Shown here: positions 15,614 through 17,575 of the stretch, in pieces
Layout of the letters: each line of letters starts with the position of its first letter
Position numbering within the stretch: position 1 is the first letter of the stretch
Source of the DNA: CAIKZZ01 sp036742455
GTDB taxonomy: Bacteria; Pseudomonadota; Gammaproteobacteria; Steroidobacterales; Steroidobacteraceae
DNA: 17,575 nt
Reading direction: 5' to 3'
NCBI GenBank assembly: GCA_036742455.1
Contig: DAINQU010000038.1
Span: 1 to 17,575 of the forward strand
Made by a program: the position numbers and the translations under genes
The notes under the pieces: generated by a model
The model's input: the letters and a program-made list of their open reading frames with translations, nothing else
Told to the model about the DNA's origin: nothing
The model's database searches: none

Positions 15614-16662
15614 CCGCCGTCCTCCGAAGTCGTAGGGACAGCATACCCCGATCCGTTGGCGAGGGCGTCGCGCCACCACACGGTGCGTACGACCCGTCGA
15701 TCCTCCTCGCGCGCGCAGTAGACCACCACATCCAACACCGCATGCAGTAGCCGTCGCAAATCGGCCAACGACAAATCGCGACCGGCATTCGACTCGCGGA
15801 CCAAGAGCGACACCTGCTCAATCGCGAGCTCAACGCTGCCGGCATGCACACTGGTGATGGACCCCGGGTGGCCGGAGCTGACGTTACGCAAGAAATGGTA
15901 GGCCTCCTCACCCCGCAATTCCGCCAGCAGGATGCGATCGGGTCGCAGCCGAAGGGAAGCTTCCAGCAGTTGCTTGGCCGTGACACGCGATCGGCCCTGA
16001 TCGTCCTTGGAGTAATACAAGTGCACCGCGTTGGGATGGGAAGCAAGATCCAACTCGGCCGCATCCTCAATGCTGATCAGGCGCTCGCCCGCGGGAATCT
16101 CGCGAATCAGCGCTTTCGTCAGTGTCGTCTTGCCCGATCCGGTCGCCCCAGCCACCAATACGTTGAGACGACTCTTGACCGCGAGCGCCAAGAACTGCTG
16201 CCACGCACCGGCTCGATAGGCCTCCTCGAGCGCCGTGTGGCCCGCCCTCAAGGGCGCCACCGACGCGCACCCGCCAAAGGCACCACCGCGCGCAAGATCG
16301 TCCAAACTGTACATACGCGTACTCGGCCGCCGGATCGACAACACCACCCGCCCTGCCGTCGTCGCCGGCGGAAGAACAAACTGCAACCGCTCTCCGCTCG
16401 GCAAGGACGCCGACAACAACGGTGTTTCCGCGCCGACCCGCTGCTCGGTACGCGTTGCGACGAGCCGTGCAAACTGCTGCGCCCAGGTCAGGGTCGCCCA
16501 CGGCGCATCGACACAATGCCAACCGTCGGACCGTTCGACCCACAACTGCCCGGGTCTTTGTAGACAAATTTCGGTCACCTCCGCGTCCCCGAGCCACCGC
16601 AACAGCGGGCGGGTGTACGTCGTCAGCGCACTTTCGTGGTCGCGATGCTCAGCGGTCCCCAT
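15601..16662 (-). CDS. virB11: Type IV secretion ATPase VirB11
   Basis: This 353-residue hexameric traffic ATPase of the type IV secretion system sits at the cytoplasmic face of the inner membrane. The motifs are in order: an N-terminal domain with PLLSASLPSGERLQ (81-94), Walker A GATGSGKT (172-179), Asp box ISIEDAAEL (196-204), Walker-B-like ILLAELRGEEA (244-254) and His box GSITSVHAGS (267-276). It powers pilus formation and substrate transfer with VirB4 and VirD4. The ATG at 16662 is used; it overlaps the end of virB10 by 14 bases. Another ATG upstream (16698) would lie further inside virB10. The C-terminus has a small GGCCG tail. virB11 following virB10 and then leaving the system matches the classical virB1-to-virB11 order rather than the Xanthomonas chromosomal order, where virB1 follows. 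Confidence 0.92.
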   Translation of the reverse strand: MGTAEHRDHESALTTYTRPLLRWLGDAEVTEICLQRPGQLWVERSDGWHCVDAPWATLTWAQQFARLVATRTEQRVGAETPLLSASLPSGERLQFVLPPATTAGRVVLSIRRPSTRMYSLDDLARGGAFGGCASVAPLRAGHTALEEAYRAGAWQQFLALAVKSRLNVLVAGATGSGKTTLTKALIREIPAGERLISIEDAAELDLASHPNAVHLYYSKDDQGRSRVTAKQLLEASLRLRPDRILLAELRGEEAYHFLRNVSSGHPGSITSVHAGSVELAIEQVSLLVRESNAGRDLSLADLRRLLHAVLDVVVYCAREEDRRVVRTVWWRDALANGSGYAVPTTSEDGGCCG

Positions 16663-17575
16663 GCGACACCAACTGATACACGTCGGAGAAGTCGACATCG
16701 GCCGCGACGATCACGTCCACGCGCGCACCCGGCTCGACATGAATCGTCGGTGGAATGTGGATCGAGTCCCGGAGCGCCTCGGTGGCGACGTCCCTCCCGC
16801 CTTGCACGTTGTAGACGACACCCGTCCCGGTCTGGTGCCGATTCGCGAGGGCGCTCGCCCCGGCATCGATCACCGACAACATGACCGCCGCACCGAAGCG
16901 GTCCACGGTATGGCGGTCGACAGCACCGGGAACACCGCTGCGACCGAGCGCATCCGTCGCGGCGGCACCGAGCGGAATATAAAGACCGTCCGGTGTACGT
17001 GCCTCCGTCCACGTGATGGCCACACGGGCTTGACCGGCACGCACATCCGCATGGGTCTCACCGATCAACCGAGAGCCCCGCGGCAATAACACCACGGTAC
17101 CGTCGGTGCCGTAGTTGTCGCCCGACAGCAGGCACGTCGCCAGCCCCGGCAACGTGGAATCCACCGCGGTCTCCAACGTGCAATCGAGGAACGATCCGCG
17201 TGCGAGCAAAAACCGCCGCGGAGGCAGCGCTGCCGCGTGCAACACCTTGACCGGCAGTCGTGGCAACGCCTCCGTCGGCGCTGCGGGCGTCGGCGCCGTT
17301 GTAGCTGGCTCAGCCGGAGTCACGGGTCTGAGCAACACAGGACTCGCGGCACGATGCACCGGCATCGCCCCGCCGTCAGCCACTCGCGCACCCGTGCCGG
17401 CCGCTGCGGGGTTCGGGATCGAGGCCAACGGCCAGGGTGGCACGGGTGGCACGGCAGACGGTGCGGGACTACCCACCGGCGAACTGCCGGGCGCTCCGGT
17501 TGAGGCCGCCATCGGCACGCGCGCCGTCTCGACGGATGTCCCTGCGGGCGCCTCACCCGCCGCCACCGTCGGGTT
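16649..17575 (-). CDS. virB10: Type IV secretion protein VirB10/TrbI (5' end outside window)
   Basis: The last 308 codons are present and the frame stays open to the window edge, so the cytoplasmic start and membrane helix are missing. A long Pro/Ala/Thr-rich periplasmic spacer leads into the TrbI/VirB10 domain. There are RGSFLDCTLETAVDSTLPG and LLPRGSRLIGE, then TPDGLYIPL, DALGRSGVPGAVD, HTVDRFGAAVMLSVIDAG and the end VDVIVAADVDFSDVY. VirB10 spans both membranes and links the inner-membrane ATPases to the outer-membrane VirB7/VirB9 core. The two cysteines flanking the domain start may form a disulfide. It overlaps virB11 by 14 bases. More virB genes are expected to the right of the window. 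Confidence 0.92.
   Translation of the reverse strand, partial: NPTVAAGEAPAGTSVETARVPMAASTGAPGSSPVGSPAPSAVPPVPPWPLASIPNPAAAGTGARVADGGAMPVHRAASPVLLRPVTPAEPATTAPTPAAPTEALPRLPVKVLHAAALPPRRFLLARGSFLDCTLETAVDSTLPGLATCLLSGDNYGTDGTVVLLPRGSRLIGETHADVRAGQARVAITWTEARTPDGLYIPLGAAATDALGRSGVPGAVDRHTVDRFGAAVMLSVIDAGASALANRHQTGTGVVYNVQGGRDVATEALRDSIHIPPTIHVEPGARVDVIVAADVDFSDVYQLVSHGDR

Noticed and set aside
16235..17089. Plus-strand open frame opposite virB11/virB10
   Set aside because: It runs opposite the Walker A region and the VirB10 domain, and its own translation shows no domain.

Overview
The window is GC-rich, densely packed bacterial DNA from a Gram-negative organism. The evidence is two outer-membrane TonB-dependent receptors, a TonB protein, a Tat signal and a VirB-type secretion system. 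The gene mix (siderophore-type receptors with PepSY membrane proteins, DUF2946, HutD/Ves, a LOG protein) fits a proteobacterium, most likely a gammaproteobacterium of the Xanthomonadales/Lysobacterales type. No rRNA or other marker gene is present, so this placement is tentative.

Region 1 (1-10642, all + strand) holds two side-by-side uptake modules built on one plan. Module A is tonB (43-663), a TonB-dependent receptor (724-2799), a PepSY transmembrane protein (about 2952-4067) and a DUF2946 protein (4137-4577). Module B is a gutted tonB copy (4674-4844), a second receptor (4852-7095), two PepSY transmembrane paralogues (7141-8358, 8358-9581) and a secreted serine hydrolase (9578-10642). The last three genes of module B overlap by 1 and 4 bases, so they are almost certainly translationally coupled. 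The likely shared job is import of a metal chelate, probably a siderophore. The receptor would bring it across the outer membrane using TonB energy, the PepSY proteins would reduce the metal at the inner membrane, and in module B a periplasmic hydrolase might cut the ligand.

The two modules begin with an almost identical repeat (93 bases, two differences). It carries a perfect 8-bp palindrome just upstream of the tonB start codon. In the second copy the tonB frame has lost 163 codons in frame, keeping the membrane anchor and the last few codons. The repeat is far better conserved than the receptors beside it, which is the most unusual feature of the window.

Region 2 (10673-12728, - strand) holds a cysteine-rich secreted esterase of the LpqC/PHB-depolymerase/feruloyl-esterase type and an aldo/keto reductase.

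Region 3 (12941-14994, + strand) is a two-gene unit: a HisC-like PLP aminotransferase with an apparent Tat export signal, followed 2 bases later by a LOG-family (PGGxGTxxE) protein.

Region 4 (15026-17575, - strand) is the end of a type IV secretion operon, virB10 (cut by the window edge) then virB11, followed by a HutD/Ves-family cupin whose start overlaps the virB11 end by 13 bases.

No stretch longer than 300 bases lacks a gene. I found no tRNA, rRNA, CRISPR array or transposase.
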